The position numbers were made by a program, and so were the translations under genes. Shown here in pieces: positions 44,450 to 52,455 of a DNA stretch of 64,000 nucleotides. The DNA lies in assembly GCF_003194625.1 (NCBI RefSeq), contig NZ_QHKX01000001.1:496001-560000 (forward strand). Direction: 5' to 3'. The notes under the pieces are model-generated. The model worked only from the letters and a program-made list of their open reading frames with translations. It did not search any database and had not been told where the DNA came from. Origin of the DNA: Nocardioides solisilvae. Lineage in GTDB: Bacteria > Actinomycetota > Actinomycetes > Propionibacteriales > Nocardioidaceae. Each line of letters begins with the position of its first letter. Position 1 is the first letter of the stretch.

Positions 44450-46756
44450 CTAGACGTAGTCGTCGTCCACGACCCCGGCCTTCAGGTGGGGACGGTCGAG
44501 CTTCTCGCCCTCGACGTCGACGTTCGGCAGCACCCGGTCGAGCCAGCGCGGGATCCACCACGCCCTCTCGCCCATCAGGTAGAGCAGCGCCGGGATCAGC
44601 ACGAGCCGCACCACGAAGGCGTCGAAGACGATCGCGGCCGCGAGCGCGAAGCCCATCGACTTGATGATCGGCTCGGTCTGCAGGATGAAGGCCGCGAAGA
44701 CGGCGATCATGATCGCGGCCGCGGCCGTGACCACCCGGGCGCTGTTGCGGAAGCCGTCGACGACGGCGTCCCGGGTCGACATCCCGTGCACGTGCGCCTC
44801 CCGCATCCGGGTCACCAGGAAGACCTGGTAGTCCATCGCGAGGCCGAAGACCATGCCGATGAGGATGATCGGCATGAAGGAGACGATCGGCTGGCCCTCG
44901 ATGATCCCGAAGGTGCCCTTCTGGAAGATCAGCACCGTGGCGCCCAGGGTCGCGAGCACCGAGAGCAGGAAGCCCAGGGTGGCGGTGAGCGGCACGAGGA
45001 TCGACCGGAAGACGAGCACCAGCAGGATGAACGCCAGGCCGATCACGACGGCCAGGTAGACGGGCAGGGCGTCGCTGAGCCGGTCGGAGACGTCGGTGGT
45101 GATGGCGGTCAGGCCGGTGACGCCGGTGGTGGTGCCGGTCTCCTCCTCGATGTCGGACTGGCCCGCGCGGAGCGTCTCGAGCAGGTCCTTGGTCGCCTCG
45201 TCGTCGGGGCCGGTGGCCGGGGTGACCATGACCTGGGCGCCGGTGCCCTCCTCGTTGGTCAGCACGACCTGGGCGTTGCTCACGCCCTCGGTCTCGGCCG
45301 CCCAGGCGGCGACGGCGCCGAAGGACTGGCCGCGCTCCTCCTCGGGCACGTCGCGGGCGTCCACGACGACCAGCAGCGGGCCCTCGCGGCCCGGCCCGAA
45401 CGCCTCGGCGACGAGGTCGGTGGCCTGCCGCTGGGTGGTGGAGGTGGGCTTGGTGCCGTCGGTCGGGAAGGCCAGGTAGAGGTCCTTGATCGGGAAGGCG
45501 AGCGCCCCGAGGACCACGACGACGAGCAGGGCGAAGGCGGCGGGCGCCTTGCCCACGAGCCGCGCCCAGCGGACGCCGTTGTTGATGATGTGGCCGTCGG
45601 CCTCGCGCTTCGGGTTGTGCTTGATCACCTGGCCGCCGAACGCCTTGGACTTCAGCACGCCGAGGAAGGCGGGCAGCAGGGTGAGCGCGGCGAGCACGGC
45701 CAGCGCGACGCCCGAGGCGGCCGCGAAGCCCATGGACGCCAGGAACGGGATGTCGACGACGACCAGCGCGGTGAGCGCGATGATCACGGTGAGGCCCGCG
45801 AAGACGACGGCGGAGCCGGCGGTGCCGACCGCGATCCCCACGGCCTCCTGGCGGTCGTCGGTGTGGTGCAGCTCGGAGCGGTACCGGGCGAGGATGAAGA
45901 GCGTGTAGTCGATGCCGACGGCGAGGCCGATCATCGTGGCCAGCATCGGCGTGGTCGAGCCGATGTCGGTGAAGGCGGTCATCGCGACGATGCCGATGTT
46001 GGTGAGCCCGACCGCGACGAGCGCGATCCAGATCGGCATGCCGGCGGCGACGAGCGAGCCGAAGGTGACCAGCAGGACGAGCAGGGCCACGGCGACGCCG
46101 ATCGCCTCGGACGTCAGGCCGAGCTCGGTGATCGCGCTGGTGCCGGAGCCGTTGACCTCGACCCGCAGGCCGCTGGACTCCTCGACGTCGGCCATCAGCT
46201 CCTCGAGGGCGTCGATCGAGGCGACCTCGACCTCGGTGGGCGCGTCGACGTCCCACTCGAAGGTGATCGTCCCGACCCTCTTGTCCTCCGAGAGCGGCGA
46301 GAGGACGGCGGCGTTCTGCCGGGCGACGTCGAGCGGCTGGCCGCTCTCGCGGGCCGCGTCGACGAACATCTTCTGCTGCCCGGCGGCCGCGGTGGCGGGG
46401 TCGGCCAGCTGCAGCTCGTCGGCGGGCGGGGTCTGCGGGAGGTCGGGGATCCCGGCGATCAGCTCGTCGATCGCCTCGACGTTCTCCTCGTCCTCGAGGG
46501 TGGTGCCCTCGGGCGCGACGACGACGAGGTTGACCGTCGCCTCGGAGAACGCGTCCCGGGAGCCCGGGAAGAGCTCGGCCTGCAGGTCGGCCGCCTTCTC
46601 CGACGGGATCCCCGGGATGGTCAGCGCGTCGCTCATCGGCTTGGACTGGGAGGCCGCGAAGCCGCCGACAGCGAGGAACGCGATCAGCCAGGCGAGCAGG
46701 AAGAACGGCCAGCGCCGGAAGGCGGTCTTGCCGAGTCGGTAGAGCAGGGTTGCCAT
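44450..46756 (-). CDS. MMPL/RND-family exporter
   Basis: A 768-residue membrane transporter with two repeats of one helix, a large extracytoplasmic loop (about residues 40-215 and 430-560) and five helices. Conserved transmembrane blocks are IGLAVGIDYTLFILARYR and GLAMDYQVFLVTRMREAHVHG, with Asp-Tyr pairs for proton coupling. Such proteins export lipids or hydrophobic compounds. It lies 56 bp downstream of a TetR regulator on the same strand, so it is probably the regulated target. A G-tract of about ten occurs in the short intergenic stretch. Confidence 0.92.
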   Translation of the reverse strand: MATLLYRLGKTAFRRWPFFLLAWLIAFLAVGGFAASQSKPMSDALTIPGIPSEKAADLQAELFPGSRDAFSEATVNLVVVAPEGTTLEDEENVEAIDELIAGIPDLPQTPPADELQLADPATAAAGQQKMFVDAARESGQPLDVARQNAAVLSPLSEDKRVGTITFEWDVDAPTEVEVASIDALEELMADVEESSGLRVEVNGSGTSAITELGLTSEAIGVAVALLVLLVTFGSLVAAGMPIWIALVAVGLTNIGIVAMTAFTDIGSTTPMLATMIGLAVGIDYTLFILARYRSELHHTDDRQEAVGIAVGTAGSAVVFAGLTVIIALTALVVVDIPFLASMGFAAASGVALAVLAALTLLPAFLGVLKSKAFGGQVIKHNPKREADGHIINNGVRWARLVGKAPAAFALLVVVVLGALAFPIKDLYLAFPTDGTKPTSTTQRQATDLVAEAFGPGREGPLLVVVDARDVPEEERGQSFGAVAAWAAETEGVSNAQVVLTNEEGTGAQVMVTPATGPDDEATKDLLETLRAGQSDIEEETGTTTGVTGLTAITTDVSDRLSDALPVYLAVVIGLAFILLVLVFRSILVPLTATLGFLLSVLATLGATVLIFQKGTFGIIEGQPIVSFMPIILIGMVFGLAMDYQVFLVTRMREAHVHGMSTRDAVVDGFRNSARVVTAAAAIMIAVFAAFILQTEPIIKSMGFALAAAIVFDAFVVRLVLIPALLYLMGERAWWIPRWLDRVLPNVDVEGEKLDRPHLKAGVVDDDYV

Positions 46757-46812
46757 CTGGCGGATCTCCTGTGGGTGGGGCGGGAATCGTGGGGGGGGGT
46801 ACGCCGGGGCGC

Positions 46813-47415
46813 TCAGGCGAGCAGGCGGCGGGCGGACTCCAGGGCCTCGCCGAACAGCTCGGCGAGGGGCCGGTCCTGGTGCTCCTCGGCCAGGCTGTCG
46901 AGGCAGCTGTCGAAGAGCGAGACCATCAGCCGCACGAGCATCCGCGCCCGGGCGGCTCCGAACTCCTCGCCCTCGCGGGCCAGGATGTGCTCGACGAGCT
47001 GGCCGGCGATGGTCTCGAAGCGCTCGTGCACGGTGACCACCAGCCGGGGGACCTCGAGGATCACCCGGCGCTGCAGCTGGATGTCGCGCCGGCTGAAGGT
47101 GTCCTCGGCGAGCACCGCCTGCGCCAGCACCTTGCAGTCCTCGGCCAGCCGCCCGGTGGGACCGCCGGCGCGGAACTCCGCGAAGAGCTCGGGCGAGAGC
47201 TCGGGCATCGGGCCGAGCACGGCGTCGAGCTTGGCCGGGTAGTAGTTGAAGAGGGTGCGCCGCGAGACGTCGCTCGCGACGGCCAGGTCCTCCATGGTCC
47301 AGCCCTCGAGGCCGCGCTCGAGGGTGAGCTCACTGGCCGCCCGCATGATGCGCCGGCTCGTCGCGAGGCGCTTGGCCTCGCGCGACCCGGTTGCACTTTC
47401 GGACATGGAGTGCAT
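46813..47415 (-). CDS. TetR-family transcriptional regulator
   Basis: A 200-residue repressor. The helix-turn-helix is at residues 20-65 (RRIMRAASELTLERG, WTMEDLAVASDVSRRTLFNYYPAKLDAVLG); the ligand domain is C-terminal. Start ATG 47415, or ATG 47406 three codons later. It overlaps a nested palindromic operator and precedes the MmpL-like gene in the same direction, so it likely represses itself and the exporter. Confidence 0.92.
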   Translation of the reverse strand: MHSMSESATGSREAKRLATSRRIMRAASELTLERGLEGWTMEDLAVASDVSRRTLFNYYPAKLDAVLGPMPELSPELFAEFRAGGPTGRLAEDCKVLAQAVLAEDTFSRRDIQLQRRVILEVPRLVVTVHERFETIAGQLVEHILAREGEEFGAARARMLVRLMVSLFDSCLDSLAEEHQDRPLAELFGEALESARRLLA

Positions 47416-47441
47416 TCTTGCACTCTGATGGTGAAAGTGCA
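47392..47441. promoter_or_regulatory. Nested palindromic operator of the TetR regulator
   Basis: A 50-bp region with exact two-fold symmetry of arms: TGCACTTTC (47392-47400), 7 nt, GAGTGCA (47408-47414), 4 nt, TGCACTC (47419-47425), 7 nt, GAAAGTGCA (47433-47441). It covers the start codon of the TetR gene. Four AGTGCA/TGCACT half-sites suggest binding of two repressor dimers. Confidence 0.8.
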
Positions 47442-47464
47442 GAGGATCGAGCCTGTCGGCTCCG

Positions 47465-48240
47465 TCACACCGCCTGGGGCACGATCTCGGCCCCGGCCCC
47501 GGGGACGGCCACGGGGGACGTCGGCCACCCGTCGAGACGCGGCACCCGGCGCACCGACCGGCTCAGGGTCGGCACCAGGGCGGCGAGCGCCGCGGCGCCG
47601 AGCAGCAGCGCGGTCGCCGTGCGACCGCCGTACGCCTCCAGCAGCCAGCCGCCCAGCAGCGGGGCGAGCGGGATGGTGGTGAAGGCCAGGAACTGCGACG
47701 ACGACGCGATCCGCCCCTGCAGCCGCTCGGGAGTGATCGCGACCCGGTAGGACTGGGTCGCGGCGTTGCCGGCGGGGTTGAGCAGCAGGCCCGCCCCCAG
47801 CACGGCCGCGACCACCCACGGCGAGGACCACAGCACCAGCGGGAGGAGCAGTGGGACCCAGCTCCAGGCGATCAGCACGGTGAGGCGCCCGGTCGGCACG
47901 CGGTGCACGAGGAACGGCGCGAGCAGCGCGCCCAGCACGCCGCCGGCACCTGCGACGGCCTCGACGGCCCCGATCACCGGCGGCGCCACGCCCTCCTCGA
48001 CCATCCTCAGCACCGCGACGAGGAAGACCGCGTTGACCACCAGGTTGGACGCGGCCGAGAAGACCGCGGAGGCGCGGAAGTAGGGGACGGCGAGCAGGTG
48101 GCGCAGCCCCCCCCCACGAGCTCGGCCACGGGCGCCCCCCGTGGGGCCCCGGTCTCGCGGAGGGGCGCCGACAGGTCGGCCTTCACCCGGGAGACCGCGA
48201 CCAGCGAGACGGCGTACGTCAGGGCGTCGAAGAGGAACGG
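47465..48240 (-). pseudogene. MFS transporter remnant (5' deleted and frameshifted)
   Basis: The C-terminal two thirds of a 12-helix MFS exporter are recognisable (PYFRASAVFSAASNLVVNAVFLVAVLRM onward to 47465). The upstream part continues in another frame (LPFLFDALTYAVSLVAVSRVKADL) until about 48240, where homology to MFS proteins stops. The frame changes at a run of nine C residues (48107-48115). The first four or so membrane helices and the start codon are absent. The frameshift could be a homopolymer sequencing error, but the missing 5' end is not explained that way. Confidence 0.8.
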
Positions 48241-48241
48241 C

Positions 48242-48598
48242 AGCGACCGGCTGCGCGAGCTGTCCCGGCAGCCGGGCGGGGAGGCCGCCGCCGACGTCTT
48301 CCGCTCGCAGGCCGCCGCCTGGGCGCACGCCCTCGTCGACGCGGCGCACGCCGGCGGGACGCCGGAGGGCGACCACCGCTCCGTCACCGAGCAGTCGCTA
48401 CGCCTGACCGAGGAGGAGGCGCGCGAGCTCACGGGCGAGATGGGCGCGCTGCTGCAGCAGTGGGTACGCCGCACCCGGGGCCGCGACGCGTCACGCCGGA
48501 CCTACGTGCTGTTCTCGATGCTGCAGCCGCACCCGGGGACGCCCGGCGCGCCGGACGGGACCGGCGGAGCGGGCGAGGATCAGCCGGCGATGCCGTAG
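48242..48598 (+). pseudogene. Remnant of an ArsR-like winged-helix regulator (5' missing)
   Basis: From about 48242 an open frame encodes DRLRELSRQPGG, then AAAWAHALVDAAHAGG, HRSVTEQSLRLTEEEARELTGEMGALLQQWV and RRTYVLFSMLQPHP, ending at 48598. This looks like the C-terminal effector half of ArsR-type regulators that are often divergent from MFS exporters. The N-terminal DNA-binding domain and a start are missing; the frame upstream is antisense to the MFS remnant. It overlaps the convergent upp gene by 19 bp. Confidence 0.6.
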
Positions 48599-49221
48599 AG
48601 CCGGTCGCCCGCGTCGCCGAGGCCGGGGACGATGTAGCCCTTCTCGTTGAGCCGCTCGTCCATCGCCGCGGTGACCACCTTGACCGGGACGGTGAGGTCG
48701 GCGATCTCCTGCTCGAGCTTGTCGCAGCCCTCGGGCGCGACCAGCAGGCAGATCGCGGTGATGTCGTCGGCACCGCGGTCGGTGAGGAAGCGGATGGCCG
48801 CCGCCAGGGTGCCGCCGGTGGCCAGCATCGGGTCGAGCACGTAGCACTGCCGCCCCGACAGGTCGTCGGGGAGCCGCTCGGCGTAGGTCGCCGCCTCGAG
48901 GGTCTCCTCGTTGCGCACCATCCCGAGGAAGCCGACCTCGGCGGTGGGCAGCAGCCGCATCATCCCGTCGAGCATCCCGAGCCCGGCCCGCAGGATCGGC
49001 ACCACCAGCGGCTTGGGGGTGGCCAGCTTGACCCCGGTGGTCGGGCCGACCGGGGTGGTGATGTCGACGGGGTTGACCCGGACGTCGCGGGTCGCCTCGT
49101 AGGCCAGCAGCGTGACCAGCTCGTCGGTGAGTCGGCGGAAGGTCGGCGAGTCGGTGCGCTCGTCGCGCAGGGTGGTGAGCTTGTGGGCCACGAGCGGGTG
49201 GTCGACGACCTGGGTCTGCAT
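48580..49221 (-). CDS. upp: Uracil phosphoribosyltransferase
   Basis: A 213-residue enzyme converting uracil and PRPP to UMP in pyrimidine salvage. Start ATG 49221 ([10 protein letters not shown]) fits the family; an upstream frame extension is not needed. Signatures are [14 protein letters not shown], the PRPP-binding [18 protein letters not shown] and the C-terminal [15 protein letters not shown]. Confidence 0.96.
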   Translation of the reverse strand: MQTQVVDHPLVAHKLTTLRDERTDSPTFRRLTDELVTLLAYEATRDVRVNPVDITTPVGPTTGVKLATPKPLVVPILRAGLGMLDGMMRLLPTAEVGFLGMVRNEETLEAATYAERLPDDLSGRQCYVLDPMLATGGTLAAAIRFLTDRGADDITAICLLVAPEGCDKLEQEIADLTVPVKVVTAAMDERLNEKGYIVPGLGDAGDRLYGIAG

Positions 49222-49289
49222 GGGGGTGACTTTAGTCGAGCCCCGGCCCACCGCGGGGGTTGGCGGGCGTCGGCATCCGTGCCACGCTC

Positions 49290-49787
49290 ATGGGCATGGG
49301 CCTGGCTCCGGAGCAGCTGGAGGGCATCGACTTCGCGCTGGCGGCCCGGCGCGAGGAGGGTCGCTGGCGCCTCGACGAGCTGGCCGAGTCCGCCTGCGGC
49401 TCCGTGGAGGAGATCGCCCACGCGCTGCGCCGGCTGCCAGGCGAGGGCGGGGCGCTGGGGATGGTCGCGGTCGACGAGGACTTCTTCGTGATGGTCCGGG
49501 TCGAGGGCTCCACCACCCGGGTGCTGCTCTCCGACGTCAGCGCCGCCGGCGAGTGGGAGCTGGCCCGCTCGGTCGTGGAGTTCCTCGGCGTGATCCCCGA
49601 GGACGAGGACGCCCGGGAGCCCGCCGGCGACCTCGGTCTGGTCGCCGACCTCGGGATGCACGCCGTCGACATGGCCGTGCTGCTCGACGACGTCGACCTC
49701 TACCCTGACGAGATGCTCTCCGACGTCGCCCGCCGCCTCGGCTTCGGCCCCGAGTTCGACGACGCTGTCGGGCTCAGCGCGGTCTGA
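49290..49787 (+). CDS. tRNA adenosine deaminase-associated protein
   Basis: A 165-residue protein from ATG 49290 (ATG 49296 is an alternative). It is rich in Asp/Glu, with the pattern FFVMVRVEGSTTRVLLSDVSAAGEW, then GDLGLVADLGMHAVDMAVLLDD. It matches an actinobacterial family found next to tadA (TIGR03941 type). The stop lies 3 nt before tadA, so a functional link to tRNA A34 deamination is likely, but no biochemical role is known to me. Confidence 0.85.
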   Translation: MGMGLAPEQLEGIDFALAARREEGRWRLDELAESACGSVEEIAHALRRLPGEGGALGMVAVDEDFFVMVRVEGSTTRVLLSDVSAAGEWELARSVVEFLGVIPEDEDAREPAGDLGLVADLGMHAVDMAVLLDDVDLYPDEMLSDVARRLGFGPEFDDAVGLSAV

Positions 49788-49790
49788 GCG

Positions 49791-50267
49791 GTGACGACCT
49801 CCCGCTGGGACGAGGCGATGCGCCTCGCCCTCGACCAGGCCTCCGACGCGCTGCGCTCCGCCGACGTGCCGGTGGGCGCCGTGGTGCTCGACCCCGACGG
49901 CGTACCGCTGGGGTCGGGCCGCAACGTGCGCGAGGCCGAGGCCGACCCGACCGGCCACGCCGAGGTGGTCGCCCTGCGGGCCGCCGCCCGCGCCCGCGGC
50001 GAGTGGCGGCTCGACGGCTGCACGCTCGTGGTCACGCTCGAGCCGTGCACGATGTGCGCCGGCGCCGCCGTGCTGGCCCGGGTCGCGCGCGTCGTCTTCG
50101 GGGCGTACGACGAGCGGGCCGGCGCCGTGGGCAGCCTCTGGGACGTCGTCCGCGACCGCCGGCTCAATCACCGCCCCGAGGTGGTGGCCGGGGTGCTGGC
50201 CGCGGAGTCCACCGCCCTGCTGGACGCCTTCTTCCGCGACCAGCGGCTCACTCCCGGTTCTGGATGA
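49791..50267 (+). CDS. tadA: tRNA-specific adenosine deaminase (TadA)
   Basis: A 158-residue zinc deaminase making inosine at the wobble position of tRNA-Arg(ACG). GHAEVVAL supplies the zinc His and catalytic Glu; EPCTMCAGA supplies two zinc Cys. GTG start 3 nt after the associated protein. Its 3' end overlaps the convergent SPFH gene by 20 bp. Confidence 0.94.
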   Translation: MTTSRWDEAMRLALDQASDALRSADVPVGAVVLDPDGVPLGSGRNVREAEADPTGHAEVVALRAAARARGEWRLDGCTLVVTLEPCTMCAGAAVLARVARVVFGAYDERAGAVGSLWDVVRDRRLNHRPEVVAGVLAAESTALLDAFFRDQRLTPGSG

Positions 50268-51183
50268 TCCCGCTGGTGCTCGGCTGGTAGGGGTTGAGCC
50301 CCTTGTCGATCGCGTACTGCCGCAGGTAGCCGTCGCGGCCCAGGACCTTGATCCGCTCCTGGATCTTCTCGGCCTCGGCCCGCTCGACCTTGACCTGCGC
50401 CTCGGCTGCCTTGACCTGCGCCTCGGCCTCGGCCTCGCGCGCCTTGGCCCGGGCGACCGCCTCCTGCTGGGCGATCAGCGCCTCCTTGACCTGCTCCGGC
50501 GGGACCGGCTTCTGCAGGGTGATGGAGAAGTTGACGAAGAACTCCTCCTCGCCGTCGATCTGCCGGCCGACCAGGTCGGGCAGCTGCTCGAGGACGTCGC
50601 GCTCCCACTGCGCCTTCACGTTGGGGTCGGTGTAGAGGTCGGTGTAGGTGTAGTTCTGCGAGGCCCGGTCGATCGCGGTCTCGAGCGGCTTGGAGACGTA
50701 GACCGAGAGCATGGTCAGCCAGCCGACGGAGCCGTTGCCGTCGCTGGTGTCCATGTAGGCCGAGTAGCGGTTGCCGATCAGGTCGTGGAAGCGGCGCAGC
50801 GTCTGGCACTCGGTGTTGAGCAGGAACGACGCGACGCCGTCGACGCTCATCTCGATGCCGTCCTTGGTCACGAAGGTCATGCTCGGCCGGTCGCCGCCCT
50901 CGCCGAAGACGTAGTTGCGCTGGCTCGAGGGGTAGGAGAAGTGCTTGTCGCCGGGGCCGTCCCAGGCCCGCGTCGAGGTGCCCACGCAGTCGCCGAACCG
51001 GGTCGGGGTGAAGGCGCCGCCGGTGTAGTGGAGCGCCACCTGGTCGGGTCCCGTCGACACCGTCGTCGGCCGGACGAAGGCCAGCACCACCAGCAGCGCG
51101 ACGACGAGCAGGGCCACGGCGACGCCGCCCTTGGCGAACCGGCTCCCCGAGGCGGCGGTCGGGACGGACGGGTTCTTGGACAT
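50248..51183 (-). CDS. SPFH/band 7 domain membrane protein
   Basis: A 311-residue protein with one N-terminal membrane helix (about residues 20-42), a band-7/SPFH-like domain (about 43-215) and a long Ala/Glu/Lys coiled-coil (about 225-285, AKAREAEAEAQVKAAEAQVKVERAEAEKIQERI). Such proteins form ring-like membrane scaffolds. Function here unknown. It is convergent with tadA and has its own upstream region. Confidence 0.85.
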   Translation of the reverse strand: MSKNPSVPTAASGSRFAKGGVAVALLVVALLVVLAFVRPTTVSTGPDQVALHYTGGAFTPTRFGDCVGTSTRAWDGPGDKHFSYPSSQRNYVFGEGGDRPSMTFVTKDGIEMSVDGVASFLLNTECQTLRRFHDLIGNRYSAYMDTSDGNGSVGWLTMLSVYVSKPLETAIDRASQNYTYTDLYTDPNVKAQWERDVLEQLPDLVGRQIDGEEEFFVNFSITLQKPVPPEQVKEALIAQQEAVARAKAREAEAEAQVKAAEAQVKVERAEAEKIQERIKVLGRDGYLRQYAIDKGLNPYQPSTSGIIQNRE

Positions 51184-51281
51184 GCGGCGGCTCCCCCTGC
51201 TCGGTGCGCGCGGCTCGGTGCGCCGCGACGGCGCCGCACATCATGGCAGGCGCCGCGCCGGCGCACTCCCCCGGCGCGTGC

Positions 51282-51617
51282 TCAGCCGAGCTCGCGCGTC
51301 CGCACGGTGTCGATGACGATCGTGGCGAGGTCGGGCTCGGTGGCGCGGTGCTCGCGGGCGAGCCCGAGCACGTCGTCCAGCGCCGCCTAAAGCTCCTGCA
51401 CGGCGGAGTCGGGGCCCAGGCCCCGGGTGCGCTCGATGATCGCCCCGGCGAGACCGTCGGAGATCTCGTCGTGCTGGTAGGCCACGTCGGTCACCTTCCT
51501 GACCCGGGCCAGCTCGGTCGCGTGCCGGCCGGAGTCCCGCCGCTGACCCCTGAGCAGCACGACCGCTGCCCCGACCAGCAGGGCGAGGACCACGAGGAGG
51601 AACAGGATCCGGATCAC
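51282..51617 (-). pseudogene. Small membrane-anchored protein interrupted by an in-frame TAG at 51387-51389
   Basis: ATG 51617 opens a frame of 76 residues: one N-terminal membrane helix (IRILFLLVVLALLVGAAVVLL) then a polar part ending GPDSAVQEL. After the amber codon the same frame continues for 34 codons (AALDDVLGLAREHRATEPDL...) to a TGA at 51282-51284. The amphipathic helix pattern and codon bias look coding, so the amber may have replaced CAG or GAG. Alternatively the protein truly ends at 51387. No family recognised. Confidence 0.6.
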
Positions 51618-51655
51618 ACCACGAGCCTAGCGAGCCCCGCCCCTAGGCTGGCGGG

Positions 51656-52123
51656 ATGCCGATCCCCGAGTTCGTCGTGGCCCTGCGCGAGCGGGTGGGC
51701 GCCATGCCCCTGTGGCTGCCCGGCGTCACCGCGGTGGTGCGCCGTGCCGACGAGGTGCTGCTCGTCCGGCGGGCCGACACCGGCGAGTGGGCGCCGGTCA
51801 CGGGGATCGTCGACCCCGACGAGGAGCCGGCCGTCTGCGCCCGGCGGGAGGCGCTCGAGGAGACCGGGGTCGAGATCCGGGTCGACCGGCTCGCCTCGAC
51901 GTCCGTGATCTCCGGGGTGGTGCACGGCAACGGCGACCGCGCGTCGTACCTCGACCTCACCTTCGCCTGCACCTGGCTCGGGGGCGACGCCCACGTGGCC
52001 GACGACGAGTCGGTCGACGTGCGGTGGTGGCCGGTCGACGCGCTGCCGCCGATGGGCGCCCACATGGCCGCGCGGGTCGAGGCCGGGCTGGCCGACGAGG
52101 AGCGGGCCCGCTTCCTCCCCTGA
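51656..52123 (+). CDS. Nudix hydrolase
   Basis: A 155-residue enzyme with a complete Nudix box: GIVDPDEEPAVCARREALEETG (GX5EX7REX2EEXG pattern, metal-binding Glu in REALEE). The family cleaves nucleoside diphosphates linked to another moiety; the substrate is not evident. It is divergent from the interrupted small gene. Confidence 0.92.
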   Translation: MPIPEFVVALRERVGAMPLWLPGVTAVVRRADEVLLVRRADTGEWAPVTGIVDPDEEPAVCARREALEETGVEIRVDRLASTSVISGVVHGNGDRASYLDLTFACTWLGGDAHVADDESVDVRWWPVDALPPMGAHMAARVEAGLADEERARFLP

Positions 52124-52187
52124 CCCGGGGTCCCGCTGGCCGAGGGGGATTTCCGCGGCCCGACCGGCGTCCGGTAGCCTCTCCCGC

Positions 52188-52277
52188 GGTGGCGTGTCCG
52201 AGCGGCCTAAGGAGAACGCCTCGAAAGCGTTTGTGGGTGCAAGCCCACCGAGGGTTCAAATCCCTCCGCCACCGCCA
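52188..52277 (+). tRNA. tRNA-Ser (anticodon CGA)
   Basis: A 90-nt class II tRNA: acceptor GGTGGCG pairs with CGCCACC, the anticodon loop CTCGAAA gives CGA, a long variable arm pairs GTGGG with CCCAC, and the T loop GGTTCAAATCC is standard. The CCA end is encoded (52275-52277). Confidence 0.97.
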
Positions 52278-52300
52278 TGTGATGTCGCAGGACATCCGCG

Positions 52301-52330
52301 AGGCCCGGACCCACCCGTGGGTCCGGGCCT
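52301..52330 (+). terminator. Strong stem-loop downstream of tRNA-Ser
   Basis: AGGCCCGGACCCA (52301-52313) pairs perfectly with TGGGTCCGGGCCT (52318-52330) across a 4-nt CCCG loop, 24 nt after the tRNA. It is followed by TCG-rich sequence without a long U-tract. It very likely ends the tRNA transcript. Confidence 0.85.
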
Positions 52331-52361
52331 TCGTCGTCCCCGCTGCTCGTCCGGGAGGGGG

Positions 52362-52406
52362 TTTGTGCTCCCTGAGGGTCACCCGGTGACCCTCAGGGAG
52401 CACAAA
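52362..52406. repeat. 45-bp perfect palindrome between convergent units
   Basis: A 22-nt arm beginning TTTGTGCTCCCTGAGG (52362-52383) is exactly reverse-complementary to 52385-52406 around a single central base. It sits between the tRNA terminator and the 3' end of the next minus-strand gene. Immediately after, a 17-nt unit GGGAGCACAAAGGCGGC is repeated once in tandem with one change. It may be a bidirectional terminator; its perfection is unusual. Confidence 0.85.
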
Positions 52407-52455
52407 GGCGGCGGGAGCACAGAGGCGGCCCCGGCGTCGCGGGTGTGGCGCGCGG

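Noticed and set aside
46789..46800. G-tract of about ten between TetR and MmpL genes as a phase-variable switch
   Set aside because: It lies outside coding frames and away from the main operator; without reads from several isolates there is no support for length variation.
10125..51389. Reassignment of TAG as a sense codon to explain the two in-frame ambers
   Set aside because: The glycosyltransferase (14691-14693), the MalG-like permease (37073-37075) and the quinone reductase (59277-59279) all end normally at TAG, so the codon is an ordinary stop here.
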